Shown here piece by piece: positions 7,746-17,698 of a DNA stretch of 24,452 nucleotides (its first letter is position 1; each line of letters opens with the position of its first letter). Below the pieces are notes generated by a model, which worked only from the letters and a program-made list of their open reading frames with translations, did no database searches and was not told where the DNA came from. Source of the DNA: Streptobacillus canis (lineage in GTDB: Bacteria > Fusobacteriota > Fusobacteriia > Fusobacteriales > Leptotrichiaceae); NCBI RefSeq assembly GCF_009733925.1, contig NZ_WOEI01000026.1:1-24452 (forward strand), in the 5' to 3' direction. The translations under genes were made by a program, and so were the position numbers.

Positions 7746-7769
7746 AAAAGCCCTGTCCACAGGGCTTTT
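7746..7769 (+). terminator. Hairpin between khpB and mnmE
   Basis: AAAAGCCCTG (7746-7755) pairs perfectly with CAGGGCTTTT (7760-7769) around a 4-nt loop. The T-tail is formed by the stem's own end. It has terminator form, but mnmE starts only 20 nt later with no room for a promoter after it. It is probably a leaky terminator or RNA-processing hairpin. Confidence 0.7.
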
Positions 7770-7789
7770 AATATATATAGGGAGGAAAA

Positions 7790-9157
7790 ATGTTTTTTGA
7801 TACAATAGCAGCTATATCAACTGCAAGAGGTGAATCAGGAATAGGGATAGTTAGAATTTCAGGGGATGAAGCATTTAAAATACTAGATGAAATCTTTAAG
7901 CCATATAGTAAAAATAAAGACTTAGGAAACTATAAACTAAATTATGGATATATATATGATGGTGATAAGGCTATAGATGAAGTATTAGTAAGTAGAATGA
8001 AAGGTCCTCGTTCATATACTACTGAAGATATAGTTGAAATAAACTGTCACGGTGGATACTATACTACTAAAAAAATATTAGAAGTAGTGCTAAAAAAAGG
8101 TGCTAGAATGGCAGAAATAGGGGAATTTACAAAGAGAGCCTTCATGAATGGTAGAATAGATTTATCACAAGCTGAAGCAGTAATAGATATTATACATGGT
8201 AAAACAGAGAAATCTGTTTCCCTTTCACTAAATCAATTAAAAGGTAGTTTAAGAGATCAAATAAAAGAATTTAAAGAAGCTTTTCTTGATATAACTGCGC
8301 ATGTTAATGTAGTTATGGATTATCCTGAGGAAGGAATAGATGATCCACTTCCTATAGAATTAAGACAAAAATTAGAAGAAGTATATAGAAAAGCAGATAT
8401 ATTAATATCTTCATATGATAAAGGAAAGAAAATAAAAGAAGGAATTAAAACTGTAATAGTAGGTAAACCAAATGTTGGTAAATCTACACTTTTAAATACT
8501 TTATTACAAGAAGAAAGAGCTATAGTTACTTCAGTTCCAGGTACTACTAGAGACGTTATAGAAGAAATAATTAATATTAAAGGTATACCTTTAGTATTAG
8601 TAGATACAGCAGGTATTAGAGAAACTGATGATATAGTTGAAAATATAGGAGTTAAGAAAAGTTTAGAGTTTATTGAAGTTGCAGATCTTGTATTATTAGT
8701 ACTTGATAGTTCAAAACCTCTTGAAGAAGAAGATGTTAAAGTTATAGAAAAAGTATTAGAACTTGAAAAACAATATATAGTTTTATTAAATAAAATAGAT
8801 TTAGAAAGAAAACTAGATATTTCTAAATATAACTTAACAAATATAGTTGAAATTTCAGCTCAAAATAATATAAATATGGATAAGATGGAAAATGAAATTT
8901 ATGAATTCATTACAGATAATGAAATAGATGATAGTTCTGAGAGATTAATATTAACAAATATTAGACATAAAACAGCACTAGAAAAAACTAAAGATTCTAT
9001 CAAAAACATATTTGAAACTATAGATATGGGTATGCCACTTGATTTAATTTCAGTAGATTTAAAAGAAGGATTAGATTCTTTATCAGAAATTACTGGAGAA
9101 ATTACATCAGAAGATATACTAGATCACATTTTTGCAAAATTTTGTGTTGGTAAATAA
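7790..9157 (+). CDS. mnmE: tRNA modification GTPase MnmE
   Basis: MnmE works with MnmG to install the carboxymethylaminomethyl group on wobble U34 of certain tRNAs. The 455-residue length is normal. The N-terminal folate-binding domain starts with [22 protein letters not shown]. The inserted G domain carries GKPNVGKST at about 225-233, [13 protein letters not shown] near 271 and NKID near 333. The protein ends in FCVGK with the conserved cysteine C452. GGGAGG lies just before the ATG. The partner mnmG, often next in this cluster, is absent; ftsQ follows instead with its own promoter. Confidence 0.97.
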   Translation: MFFDTIAAISTARGESGIGIVRISGDEAFKILDEIFKPYSKNKDLGNYKLNYGYIYDGDKAIDEVLVSRMKGPRSYTTEDIVEINCHGGYYTTKKILEVVLKKGARMAEIGEFTKRAFMNGRIDLSQAEAVIDIIHGKTEKSVSLSLNQLKGSLRDQIKEFKEAFLDITAHVNVVMDYPEEGIDDPLPIELRQKLEEVYRKADILISSYDKGKKIKEGIKTVIVGKPNVGKSTLLNTLLQEERAIVTSVPGTTRDVIEEIINIKGIPLVLVDTAGIRETDDIVENIGVKKSLEFIEVADLVLLVLDSSKPLEEEDVKVIEKVLELEKQYIVLLNKIDLERKLDISKYNLTNIVEISAQNNINMDKMENEIYEFITDNEIDDSSERLILTNIRHKTALEKTKDSIKNIFETIDMGMPLDLISVDLKEGLDSLSEITGEITSEDILDHIFAKFCVGK

Positions 9158-9163
9158 TTTAGG

Positions 9164-9193
9164 TAGACAAAAACGGTTATAATGTTGTATAAT
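9164..9193 (+). promoter_or_regulatory. ftsQ-ftsZ promoter
   Basis: TAGACA (9164-9169) and a perfect TATAAT (9188-9193) are 18 bp apart. Transcription would begin near 9200, so the in-frame TTG at 9198 is too early to be the start of ftsQ and ATG 9234 is preferred. Confidence 0.65.
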
Positions 9194-9233
9194 TATATTG
9201 AATAACTATATACAACTATTTGAAAGAGGAAAA

Positions 9234-9887
9234 ATGAAGGGATATATTATTAAATTACTATTATTAATATCTTTTGTATATGTTATTTTCTTATTTATTG
9301 AAAGTGATTTCTTTCTAGTTAAGAATGTAAATGTTGAAGGAAATATTTCTTTAATTAAAGAAGATATTTCTTCTAAATTTGACAATTTAAAAGGACAATC
9401 TTTATTTAGTCTTGATTTATCAGAAATGAGAAATAGATTAGAAGAAGATGTTAGAATTGAAAGAGTAGATATATCAAGAAAATTTCCAGATACTATCAAT
9501 ATTAATATAGAAGAAAGAATTCCTATAGGGATAATTAGTAAAAACTATAAATACTACTATATAGACAGAAATTTAAATATTTTTGCTTACTATAAAGAAG
9601 TTAAAGAAGATAATCTCCCTATTATAGAGATAAAGGAAGAAGAAGTAGAAGATTTAAAAGAACTATTATCAAATATTTTAGATACTAAGTTATATCACTT
9701 AATTTCTGAAATATATAGTACTAAAGAGATGTATGTTTTAACATTACTTGATGGAACTAATGTATTTACATACAAAGATATAGAATCAAAAAAATATGAA
9801 TTAGCATATAAGGTATATTCTGAAGAGATTAAAGAAAATTACTTAGAATATATAGATTTAAGATTTAAAGATATAGCAGTAAAATAA
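9234..9887 (+). CDS. ftsQ: Cell division protein FtsQ/DivIB
   Basis: FtsQ/DivIB is a bitopic membrane protein that scaffolds the late divisome with FtsL and FtsB. I start it at ATG 9234 (217 residues). AGAGGA sits 3 nt before it, and the promoter's TATAAT ends at 9193. Residues about 4-22 are a membrane segment (YIIKLLLLISFVYVIFLFI). Next comes a POTRA-type domain with KNVNVEGNISL, GQSLFSLDL and the hallmark RVDISRKFPDTININIEER. The C-terminal beta region ends with YLEYIDLRFKDIAVK, and LRF is typical. Homology is weak in sequence but the domain order and ftsZ neighbour make the call firm. Confidence 0.88.
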   Translation: MKGYIIKLLLLISFVYVIFLFIESDFFLVKNVNVEGNISLIKEDISSKFDNLKGQSLFSLDLSEMRNRLEEDVRIERVDISRKFPDTININIEERIPIGIISKNYKYYYIDRNLNIFAYYKEVKEDNLPIIEIKEEEVEDLKELLSNILDTKLYHLISEIYSTKEMYVLTLLDGTNVFTYKDIESKKYELAYKVYSEEIKENYLEYIDLRFKDIAVK

Positions 9888-9906
9888 TTAAAATGGAGGA
9901 ATGACA

Positions 9907-11043
9907 ATGGAAGGTAATTTCAATAACAACTACGGTTATCAACAACAACCACAACAAGTATATATGAATCATATGCAACACCAAGCAGTTAATGCTAATG
10001 TTCAAGGTGCTAAAATTAGTATCATAGGAGTAGGTGGCGGTGGAGGTAATGCCGTTGATTACATGAAAGAATACAACATTGAAGGTGTGCAATATATAGC
10101 GATAAATACAGATTATCAAGATTTAGAAAAAAAAGCAGCAGATATTAAATTATCTATAGGAACTTTAGGAGCGGGTGGAGATCCATCTGTTGCAAGAGCA
10201 GCTGCTGAAGAAATGAGAAGTGAAATTAAAAAAGTAATTCAAGGTCAAGATATGATATTTATCACTGCAGGAATGGGTGGAGGAACTGGAACAGGAGCAT
10301 CTCCAATAGTTGCTGAAATTGCTAAAGAACTAAATATATTAACTATAGCTGTTGTAACAACTCCATTTAAATTTGAAGGACCAAGAAGAAGAACTAATGC
10401 TGAAAATGGAATTAGCGAACTTAAGAAAAATGTAGATACTTTAATAGTAATACCTAATGATAAGTTATTATCATATAAAACATCAACTAATAAAGTTAGA
10501 TCTATGTTCTTAGCTCCAAATGAAGTATTATTTAGATCAGTTAAAGGTATAGCTGAAATAATCACTAAAGAAGGATTAATTAATATAGATTTCGCTGATG
10601 TTAAACAAGTTATGAAAGATGCTGGAGAAGCAGTAGTAGGATTAGGAATTGCTGAACAAGGTAAAGATGTATTGTCTGCAGTTAGAGAAGCTATTGAAAG
10701 TCCATTACTTGATAGAAATATTAAAGGTGCTAAGAAACTATTATTAAATATTACTATGTCACCAGATGGATCGTTTGAAGACTTCCAAAACATAGTAGAA
10801 GAAGTAATAGCTTATTCAGAAAATCCAGATTTAGATGTAATGCTTGGAGTAATGACAGAAGAAAATTCAATAGATACAAGAGTAACTATAGTTGCTACAG
10901 GATTTGATAATGAAATTAAACCAGTATCAGAAACTGTAGTAAATCACAGTGCTCATACTACTGAAGAAGTAAGACATGAAAATAATAATGGAGAAAATCA
11001 CGTAAGTGAACAACCATTTATTTATCCTAGATTTGATGATTAA
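9907..11043 (+). CDS. ftsZ: Cell division protein FtsZ with Asn/Gln-rich N-terminus
   Basis: FtsZ is the tubulin-like GTPase that forms the division ring. I prefer ATG 9907 (378 residues). GGAGGA at 9895-9900 touches ATG 9901 but is 6 nt from 9907. Residues 1-34 are an extension with 15 Asn or Gln. The GTPase core then starts with AKISIIGVGGGGGNAVDYM, followed by NTDYQDL, the tubulin signature GGGTGTGA at 124-131, TPFKFEGPRR and IDFADVKQVM with T7-loop residues. A short, polar linker follows. The C-terminus ends PFIYPRFDD rather than the usual IPAFLR-type peptide that binds FtsA and other partners. No ftsA lies between ftsQ and ftsZ. Confidence 0.96.
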   Translation: MEGNFNNNYGYQQQPQQVYMNHMQHQAVNANVQGAKISIIGVGGGGGNAVDYMKEYNIEGVQYIAINTDYQDLEKKAADIKLSIGTLGAGGDPSVARAAAEEMRSEIKKVIQGQDMIFITAGMGGGTGTGASPIVAEIAKELNILTIAVVTTPFKFEGPRRRTNAENGISELKKNVDTLIVIPNDKLLSYKTSTNKVRSMFLAPNEVLFRSVKGIAEIITKEGLINIDFADVKQVMKDAGEAVVGLGIAEQGKDVLSAVREAIESPLLDRNIKGAKKLLLNITMSPDGSFEDFQNIVEEVIAYSENPDLDVMLGVMTEENSIDTRVTIVATGFDNEIKPVSETVVNHSAHTTEEVRHENNNGENHVSEQPFIYPRFDD

Positions 11044-11051
11044 TTTTGAGT

Positions 11052-11081
11052 AAAAAAAAATCCCTGTTATAGGGAGTTTTT
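11052..11081 (+). terminator. ftsZ terminator, first hairpin
   Basis: TCCCT (11061-11065) pairs with AGGGA (11071-11075). The A-run before (11052-11060) can pair with the GTTTTT tail. It lies 9 nt after the ftsZ stop. Confidence 0.6.
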
Positions 11082-11183
11082 GAAAATATATAATGAATTA
11101 GTTGGATTTCTATTTGAGTATATTTTAACACAGGATATAAAGATTTAACTAAGAGAAAAATTAGAATAGGATTAGAAAATATG

Positions 11184-11226
11184 AAAATGCTTGAAAATTT
11201 ATGCGATAAATTGGATAGCATTTTTT
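11184..11226 (+). terminator. Second, two-tiered hairpin after ftsZ
   Basis: AAAATGCT (11184-11191) pairs with AGCATTTT (11217-11224), and inside it AATTTAT (11196-11202) pairs with ATAAATT (11206-11212) across a GCG loop. A T-run follows. It may be a back-up terminator that insulates the outer-membrane protein promoter starting 10 nt downstream. Confidence 0.5.
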
Positions 11227-11235
11227 ATATTTCAA

Positions 11236-11264
11236 TTGACTACTACTAGTAATAATGCTAGAAT
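11236..11264 (+). promoter_or_regulatory. Promoter of the outer-membrane protein gene
   Basis: TTGACT (11236-11241) and TAGAAT (11259-11264) are spaced 17 bp apart, with a leader of about 25 nt to the start codon. Both hexamers are one base from consensus, suggesting strong expression. Confidence 0.7.
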
Positions 11265-11295
11265 TTGTGTAATTGGTATAAAAAAGGAGATATAA

Positions 11296-14187
11296 ATGAA
11301 GAAAAAAATACTATTCCTATTTCTTTTAGCTAATATTGCAAATGCTTTAGAAATAGAAACAGAAATTAAAACAGTGTTTAATGCAACTTGGGGTGCAGAA
11401 GGACTTTCAACACCTGCAGCTCAGATAGTAGAAATATTAACGGTGGCATTACCAAGAGATAATGAATTTGATGAAACTGAACCAGTAATACCTAGTTTTA
11501 CTACAAAAAAACCTAATGTAGTATTAACTCCAGTTGGAGATAAACCTGCTCCAATTATTGTTTCTAATCAAGATGAGGTAGATTTTGAATTTTCTAAAAG
11601 ATATGTAAGTAGACAAGTTCAATTTGATAAAACTTTATTTGATGCTAAGGTTAAAATTAAAGACATAGGAACAGAACTAGGTGCAGTAGTTAAAGCAAGA
11701 CCGCATAGATTAGATCAAGGATTTAATATTTTTGATGTTAATAGGATGTATGTTTATGCAAATGTAGACACAGACAAAGTAAAATTAAATTCTAATGTAT
11801 ATATTACAGGATATGAAAATAGTACTCCAGGATTAAATAAGTATTCTGAAGAAGGATATAGAGATCCTAAATCAAAGCTTCAATTAGATATTGAAGGTAG
11901 AGTAGTACCTATAGAATATATTGTAAGTCCAGATATATTTTTTAAATTTAATGGAAGTTTAGATAGTGTTAAAGACTATAGTTTATCACCTGGAATTAGG
12001 GTAAAAGCCATAGATAATAAAGAACATTCTCTAAATGTATCTTTAGCTTATGAAATAGCTAAAAATACAGATAAAGATGCTCTAGCTTATGCTGCTAAAG
12101 ATATTAAGACTTTTGCCATGGGTAATAGAAATGTAGAATATTTTAAAAATTGGGAACTTGGTAGAGGAATAATAGATATTAACTATAACATAGATGGAAG
12201 AATAAAGGATGCTAATGGTAATGAAGCTTACAGAGTTATAGGTCTAAGAGATCCTAAAAAGGGTCACTTAAGTGGAATGAACGGAAGTATAAGAACTGTA
12301 GGAGAACCTACAGGAGCACTATTTGGACAAACTTTAGTTGAAAAATTAATGAGTGAAACAGTACAAATAGTTAAAGATAATATACAAGATGATGAATTAA
12401 TCTTCAATACTATTAGAAATAGAAGAATAGATTTAAACCTTATAGGCCAAGTATTTAAACCTACTTTAAAAACTGATATTGAAGATATTATAAACAATAA
12501 AAATGGAAAAAGAGATGCTATCATAAATACGGTAATAGATAAAGTAATGGATGAACTAAATATAGATATTAAGGAACCATTATCAGATTTTCATGGATTA
12601 CATTTAATTCCAAGAGAATATAGAGAATATTTATCTAATGCACTTCCACCTATACCATATGAGGATAGTGCGGCAAATATTAAAAAAAGACAGACTGAAA
12701 AACCATTGCCAGATATAATAATAGTTCCTAAAGAAACAGTAAAAAAAGAACCTACTTTTGTTAAACCTAATGGAACACGATTAAAAGTAGATTTAACAAA
12801 GTATGGATCAACAGCTGTAGATAAAGGAATTTTTGTAGTTCCTCATGATGCTCAAAACGCTATATTTAATACAGAATTTAAAAATTCTATAGTTAGATTT
12901 GCAGATATTGCTAAAAGAGCTGAACAAAAATTCTCATTCAATGCTTTAATTAACTATATTAAAGATGGGGATGCAATAATAAAAGATTTAATTAAAGGAG
13001 GGAAATTAGATGACTTATTCTTTAATCCATCTAATTTAGAAACTTTTGATATGTTTGCTGGATTACAATTTAATAAGAGTGAACATGAATATAGGCAAGC
13101 TGGTTATCAAAAAGAAATAATAGGTGCTTTAGGAGATAACATAGAAGCATTAAGTGATGATAAGAAGTTTAAAGTTAAAAATAATGAAAATGGATATACT
13201 CATGGGTATAGATTTAATTTAGAGTATGAATACAAGAAAAAACCAATATATGTTACTTTTGATTCTTATGGACATTTTAATAGTGGAAGTAAGGAAATAG
13301 TTAAGACTGACAAAACAGTACTTACAAGAAATGTAGATTTCTATGAAAGATACATATATAATAAATATCCTAAGAGAAACTTCTCAGATTGGATATCTAG
13401 TGATAGTAAAATAAAAGAAAATGAGTCAATGTTAAGTATAAATAATGATATAGAATTTGGATATAAAGGTAAACAATTTAACTTTAAGGGAGAAGTAGAT
13501 ACTAACTTTAGAACTATTAAGTTTAGTAGTGAAGGAGAAGAAATTCTAAACTATGCTATGTTTAAATATGTTGGTCCTGCAGGACTTGTAAAAAATGGAA
13601 GAACTGTTGAGAAACTTGATTTCATATCAAAAGTAAATATAGACTACAATAAGTTTACAATAAATCCAAAATTAAATGTTTCATATACATTTAAACCTAA
13701 TAAATATTTTGATATAAAACCTTCATTCATATTTGAAGGACTTTATACTAGAAATATATATAACAAGATAGAATATGCAAGATATTTAAAAAATGAAGCA
13801 AATACTGATAAAGCTAAATTAAAAGAAATAGAAATAGAAGTATTTGATAGAGATGCTAATAATAATCTTAAGAAATATGGTAATGCAGATCTATCTGCAA
13901 GTCCATACTTTAATAAATTAAAACATGGAGCAAGTGTAGATTTATCAAAAATATCTAAATATGCAATTAATGATGTTGAATCTTCATTTATAAAAAAGAA
14001 AGTAAGTGGTGGAGTTTCAAATTGGGATAAACCTGTATCTGAATTCATGTTTGGATTGGATCTTAATTTTAATCCTATTAAGAATTTATCTTTAGGATAT
14101 CACTTTAGTGCACCATTAGTATTTTATGGTAAAAATATACATGCCTTCTATATTAGAAATGGTTTAAGTGCAACTTTAAGATTCTAA
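11296..14187 (+). CDS. Large outer-membrane beta-barrel protein of unknown function
   Basis: I do not recognise a named family. The 963-residue protein starts with a clear signal peptide ([17 protein letters not shown], cleavage likely around residue 17), so it is exported. Residues about 62-92 are Pro-rich, with PVIPSF and KPAPIIV. From about 94 the sequence alternates hydrophobic and polar residues in beta-strand style. Residues about 451-490 form another Pro/Lys-rich linker ([20 protein letters not shown]). From about 635 to the end amphipathic strands rich in Tyr and Phe recur. The protein ends in NGLSATLRF, a terminal-phenylalanine signal typical of BAM-inserted barrels. GGAGATATAA precedes the ATG. 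It is monocistronic with its own promoter. An autotransporter is unlikely, as no passenger repeats are seen. Confidence 0.72.
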   Translation: MKKKILFLFLLANIANALEIETEIKTVFNATWGAEGLSTPAAQIVEILTVALPRDNEFDETEPVIPSFTTKKPNVVLTPVGDKPAPIIVSNQDEVDFEFSKRYVSRQVQFDKTLFDAKVKIKDIGTELGAVVKARPHRLDQGFNIFDVNRMYVYANVDTDKVKLNSNVYITGYENSTPGLNKYSEEGYRDPKSKLQLDIEGRVVPIEYIVSPDIFFKFNGSLDSVKDYSLSPGIRVKAIDNKEHSLNVSLAYEIAKNTDKDALAYAAKDIKTFAMGNRNVEYFKNWELGRGIIDINYNIDGRIKDANGNEAYRVIGLRDPKKGHLSGMNGSIRTVGEPTGALFGQTLVEKLMSETVQIVKDNIQDDELIFNTIRNRRIDLNLIGQVFKPTLKTDIEDIINNKNGKRDAIINTVIDKVMDELNIDIKEPLSDFHGLHLIPREYREYLSNALPPIPYEDSAANIKKRQTEKPLPDIIIVPKETVKKEPTFVKPNGTRLKVDLTKYGSTAVDKGIFVVPHDAQNAIFNTEFKNSIVRFADIAKRAEQKFSFNALINYIKDGDAIIKDLIKGGKLDDLFFNPSNLETFDMFAGLQFNKSEHEYRQAGYQKEIIGALGDNIEALSDDKKFKVKNNENGYTHGYRFNLEYEYKKKPIYVTFDSYGHFNSGSKEIVKTDKTVLTRNVDFYERYIYNKYPKRNFSDWISSDSKIKENESMLSINNDIEFGYKGKQFNFKGEVDTNFRTIKFSSEGEEILNYAMFKYVGPAGLVKNGRTVEKLDFISKVNIDYNKFTINPKLNVSYTFKPNKYFDIKPSFIFEGLYTRNIYNKIEYARYLKNEANTDKAKLKEIEIEVFDRDANNNLKKYGNADLSASPYFNKLKHGASVDLSKISKYAINDVESSFIKKKVSGGVSNWDKPVSEFMFGLDLNFNPIKNLSLGYHFSAPLVFYGKNIHAFYIRNGLSATLRF

Positions 14188-14219
14188 TAGAAAAATATTT
14201 TCAAAATTAAAAATTCCTC

Positions 14220-14248
14220 TTGATAATTATACCTCTTTGGTGTATAAT
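14220..14248 (+). promoter_or_regulatory. pyr operon promoter
   Basis: TTGATA (14220-14225) and TATAAT (14243-14248) are 17 bp apart. Transcription would start near 14255, leaving a leader of about 35 nt. That is too short for a PyrR-type anti-terminator/terminator. It also shows that the open frame upstream of 14291 is not translated. Confidence 0.7.
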
Positions 14249-14290
14249 GATAAAAATGTTAAAGAAATAAAAATTTTAGGAGGAATTAAT

Positions 14291-15232
14291 GTGGCTGAAA
14301 AATTTTTAAAAGAAAAGAAAATTAGATCACTGGTTACAGGAGATGATTTTACAGTTCCTGAATTAGTTGATTTATTAAATTTAGCAAGTGATATTTATAG
14401 AGAACCGAATAATTTTTCTAATTTATGTAATGGAAAAGTTTTAGGTTCTCTTTTTTTTGAGCCTTCAACAAGAACAAGACTATCTTTTGAGGCTGCTATG
14501 GTAAGACTTGGAGGTTCATATATTAATATACCTGAACCTAAAGGTTCTAGTGTTATGAAGGGTGAAAGCCTAGCAGATACTATCAGAACAGTTGCTGCAT
14601 ATACTGATATTATTGCAATGAGACATCCACTTGAAGGTTCTGCTGAAGTTGCAAGACAAAATTCATCAGTTCCATTTATTAATGCTGGAGATGGTGGACA
14701 TCAACATCCAACTCAAACACTAACTGATTTATTAACTATTAAAGAAACTAAACATACTTTAGAAAACTTAACTATAGGTTTATGTGGAGATTTAAAATTT
14801 GGTAGAACAGTACATTCACTAGTTAAAACAATTTCTAAATTCCCTAACAATAAATTCATATTCATTTCTCCAGTAGAACTTGAAATACCTGAATATATAA
14901 AAATGGATTTAACTAAGAAAAATATAGAATTTGTTGAAGTAAGAAACTTAGAAGATGTAATGGATAAATTAGATATACTATACATGACAAGAGTTCAAAG
15001 AGAAAGATTCTTCAATGAAGCTGACTATATGAGACTTAAAGATACATATATATTAGATAACAAAAAATTAGAACATGCAAAAGAAGATTTAATTATATTA
15101 CATCCACTTCCAAGAGTTAATGAAATAGCTGTAGAAGTAGATAAAGATCCAAGAGCAAAATATTTTGAACAAGTAAGATTTGGTATGATAGTTAGAATGG
15201 CATTAATATTAAGATTATTGGAGGTAAGATAA
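14291..15232 (+). CDS. pyrB: Aspartate carbamoyltransferase catalytic subunit
   Basis: PyrB joins carbamoyl phosphate and aspartate, the committed step of pyrimidine synthesis. I start it at GTG 14291 (313 residues), 7 nt after AGGAGG. The in-frame frame from 14237 begins inside the promoter. Carbamoyl-phosphate motifs [13 protein letters not shown] (STRTR at 59-63), MRHP and [14 protein letters not shown] are intact. The C-terminal domain has [25 protein letters not shown] and HPLPRVNEI. The sequence resembles the E. coli-type class that pairs with PyrI, whose gene follows. The final base of TAA is the first base of pyrI. Confidence 0.96.
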   Translation: MAEKFLKEKKIRSLVTGDDFTVPELVDLLNLASDIYREPNNFSNLCNGKVLGSLFFEPSTRTRLSFEAAMVRLGGSYINIPEPKGSSVMKGESLADTIRTVAAYTDIIAMRHPLEGSAEVARQNSSVPFINAGDGGHQHPTQTLTDLLTIKETKHTLENLTIGLCGDLKFGRTVHSLVKTISKFPNNKFIFISPVELEIPEYIKMDLTKKNIEFVEVRNLEDVMDKLDILYMTRVQRERFFNEADYMRLKDTYILDNKKLEHAKEDLIILHPLPRVNEIAVEVDKDPRAKYFEQVRFGMIVRMALILRLLEVR

Positions 15233-15660
15233 TGTTAAATATAAATAGTATAAGTAAAGGTATAGTTATAGACCATATTAAAACAGGATTAGGTTATGAA
15301 ATATTTAAATTATTAGAACTTGATAAAGCTAAATATAGAGTTGCTTTAATAATGAATGCAGAATCTAAGAAAAATGGAAAAAAAGATATGATAAAAATTG
15401 AAAATAACATAGATATAGACTTTTCAATTTTAGGATTAATAGATCCAAATGTAACAGTAAATATTATAGAAAATGAAGAAATAAAAGAAAAAATAAAAAT
15501 TAAATTACCAGAAAAAGTTGAAGAATATATTAAATGTAAAAACCCTCGTTGCATAACTATGCACGAAAATATCAAAAATGAATTTGTGTTAGTAGACGAA
15601 GAAAAAGGAACATATAAATGTCATTACTGTGATCATTTTCAAAACGTTGGAGGTAAATAA
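15232..15660 (+). CDS. pyrI: Aspartate carbamoyltransferase regulatory subunit
   Basis: PyrI is the nucleotide-binding regulatory chain of aspartate carbamoyltransferase. In characterised enzymes CTP and ATP binding to it shifts activity. The 142-residue length is slightly short but typical. The N-terminal nucleotide domain opens with [19 protein letters not shown]. The C-terminal zinc domain has four cysteines, C102 and C107 (CKNPRC) and C130 and C133 (CHYC), that fasten it to PyrB. It overlaps pyrB by one base. The next gene starts 2 nt after its stop, with GGAGG inside its final codons. Confidence 0.95.
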   Translation: MLNINSISKGIVIDHIKTGLGYEIFKLLELDKAKYRVALIMNAESKKNGKKDMIKIENNIDIDFSILGLIDPNVTVNIIENEEIKEKIKIKLPEKVEEYIKCKNPRCITMHENIKNEFVLVDEEKGTYKCHYCDHFQNVGGK

Positions 15661-15662
15661 TA

Positions 15663-16847
15663 ATGCTATTATTAAAAAATGCTAGAGTAGTAGATGAAAA
15701 TACTGATGAAATATTAGATATATTAATAGAAGATGGAAAAATACAAAAAGTAGGAAAAAATATAGAGGCTGATGAAGCTAAGGTAATAAATCTTGAAAAA
15801 TATACTGTAATGCCAGCTTTCGTTGAAATGCATGCTCACTTTAGAGATCCAGGATTTACATATAAAGAAGATATTTATACTGGATCACTTGCAGCACTTC
15901 GTGGAGGATATACTACAGTAAATATGATGGCGAATACTAACCCTATAGTATCAACACCAGAAATCTATGAAGATATTATGAGAAGAGGAAGAGAGCTTAA
16001 TTTAATAGATCTATTCCAAGTAGTTTCAGTAACTGAAAATTTTGATGGACAAACTTTAGTAGATTATTCAAAATTTGACAGTCCAACTCTATCTGATGAT
16101 GGGAAAGGAATTACTACTAGCTATGTCCTATATGAAGCATTAAAAAAAGCAAAAGAACATAACAAACTAATATTAATACATGCAGAAGATGCTAATATTT
16201 CTAAAATAGACTATAGATTAGGTGAAGATTTAGAAACTATAAGAGATATAGAAATTGCAAAAGCTTTAAATGCAAGATTACATTTCTGCCATGTAAGTAC
16301 AATTGGATCTATTGAAGCAATAGAAAGAGCTAAAAAAGAAGGATATGAAATAACTTGTGAGGTTGCACCTCATCATATATCACTTTATGATATGGACTAT
16401 AAAGTTCATCCACCTATAAGAGCAAAAGCTGATGTTGAAAGATTAATAAAAGCTATTAAAGATGGAGTAGTAGATACTATAGCTACAGACCATGCTCCAC
16501 ATTCACCTGAAGATAAAGCTAAAGGGGCACCAGGTATGGTAGGACTAGAGAGTGCATTCTGTATAAGTTATACAGTATTAGTTAGAGAAAATGGATTAGA
16601 TATTAAGAGATTGTCTTCATTAATGTCTAGATTTGGAGCTAAATCTTTAGGAGTAAATAAAGGTTTAATTAAAGAAGGATATAATGCTGATTTAGTAGTA
16701 TTAGATTTAGATAAAAAAGTAAAAATAGAAGCAGAAAAATTATTTTCTAAGAGTAAAAATACACCATTTGATCAAAAAGAATTTTATGGTGAAGTTATAG
16801 CAACATTTAAAGATGGAATAATTAAATATGGAGAAGATAATATATGA
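15663..16847 (+). CDS. pyrC: Dihydroorotase (class I)
   Basis: PyrC cyclises carbamoyl-aspartate to dihydroorotate. The 394-residue length marks the class I type. The zinc-binding HAH motif is at H57 and H59 in [10 protein letters not shown]. It is followed by [31 protein letters not shown], a CEVAPHH segment, and ATDHAPHS with the catalytic aspartate at D276. The C-terminal part has [18 protein letters not shown]. Metal ligands look complete, so it is probably active rather than one of the inactive homologues found in some class I complexes. It overlaps pyrF by ATGA. Confidence 0.96.
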   Translation: MLLLKNARVVDENTDEILDILIEDGKIQKVGKNIEADEAKVINLEKYTVMPAFVEMHAHFRDPGFTYKEDIYTGSLAALRGGYTTVNMMANTNPIVSTPEIYEDIMRRGRELNLIDLFQVVSVTENFDGQTLVDYSKFDSPTLSDDGKGITTSYVLYEALKKAKEHNKLILIHAEDANISKIDYRLGEDLETIRDIEIAKALNARLHFCHVSTIGSIEAIERAKKEGYEITCEVAPHHISLYDMDYKVHPPIRAKADVERLIKAIKDGVVDTIATDHAPHSPEDKAKGAPGMVGLESAFCISYTVLVRENGLDIKRLSSLMSRFGAKSLGVNKGLIKEGYNADLVVLDLDKKVKIEAEKLFSKSKNTPFDQKEFYGEVIATFKDGIIKYGEDNI

Positions 16848-17698
16848 TAATAGATAAACTATATAACGTTGTAAAAGAAAAAGGCTTTGTATGTTTAGGT
16901 TTAGATTCTCATTTAGATTATGTTCCTAAATATATTAAAGAAAAATATGATAATGTTGAAGATATACTATTTAACTTTAATAAAGATATAATAGATGCTA
17001 CAAAAGATATATGTGGAGTATATAAATTACAAATTGCATATTATGAAGCAAATGGTATAGATGGATTAAAAGCATATATAAAAACTATGAAATATTTAAA
17101 AGAATTAGACTTAATATCTATAGGAGATATTAAAAGAGGAGATATAGCTGCAACTGCTAAAGAGTATGCAAGAGCACACTTTGAAGGAGAATTTGAAGCA
17201 GATTTCATAACTATAAATCCATATATGGGTCTAGATACTTTAGAAGCTTATCTACCTTATTTAGAAAAAGGAATTAAAGGTATATTTGTCCTACTTAGAA
17301 CATCTAACCCTGGGGCTAAAGATATAGAATGTCTTTTAAGTGATGGAGAAGAAATATTCTTTAAACTAGGAGATAGATTAAAAGAATTAGGAGATAAATA
17401 TGTAGGTGAATGTGGATATTCATCACTAGGTTTAGTAGTTGGTTCTTCTCATAGTGAAGAAGCTACTAAAATAAGAGAAAGATTTAATAATTCATTCTTC
17501 TTGCTTCCAGGTTATGGAGCTCAAGGTGGAAAAGCAGAAGATGTTAGAATGTATTTAAATGATTTCAATGGAGGAGTAGTAAACTCTTCAAGAGGTATAA
17601 TAACAAACTATAAAAAATATGAAGATGGTGAAGAAAAGTTCAAAGAATACACAAGAGATGCAGTATTAAAAATGCTGGTGGATATAAATGGGATATAA
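16844..17698 (+). CDS. pyrF: Orotidine-5'-phosphate decarboxylase, type 2
   Basis: PyrF converts OMP to UMP, the last step. The 284-residue protein belongs to the longer type 2 group rather than the ~230-residue E. coli type. It has [13 protein letters not shown] at the N-terminus, the catalytic [14 protein letters not shown] motif (D95, K97, D100), [16 protein letters not shown] and [10 protein letters not shown] near the phosphate site. It closes with VNSSRGI. Start and stop overlap pyrC and pyrK (ATGA and an 11-bp overlap), so expression is coupled. Confidence 0.95.
   Translation: MIIDKLYNVVKEKGFVCLGLDSHLDYVPKYIKEKYDNVEDILFNFNKDIIDATKDICGVYKLQIAYYEANGIDGLKAYIKTMKYLKELDLISIGDIKRGDIAATAKEYARAHFEGEFEADFITINPYMGLDTLEAYLPYLEKGIKGIFVLLRTSNPGAKDIECLLSDGEEIFFKLGDRLKELGDKYVGECGYSSLGLVVGSSHSEEATKIRERFNNSFFLLPGYGAQGGKAEDVRMYLNDFNGGVVNSSRGIITNYKKYEDGEEKFKEYTRDAVLKMLVDINGI

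Noticed and set aside
9198..9233. Longer FtsQ starting at TTG 9198
   Set aside because: This codon lies about where transcription should begin after TATAAT 9188-9193. ATG 9234 has a ribosome site.
10245..10793. 182-residue open frame on the minus strand within ftsZ
   Set aside because: It is fully inside ftsZ and has no ribosome site or familiar motif. It is a codon-bias shadow.
14237..14290. Longer PyrB starting at 14237
   Set aside because: It begins inside the promoter, upstream of the -10 box. GTG 14291 has AGGAGG at 7 nt.
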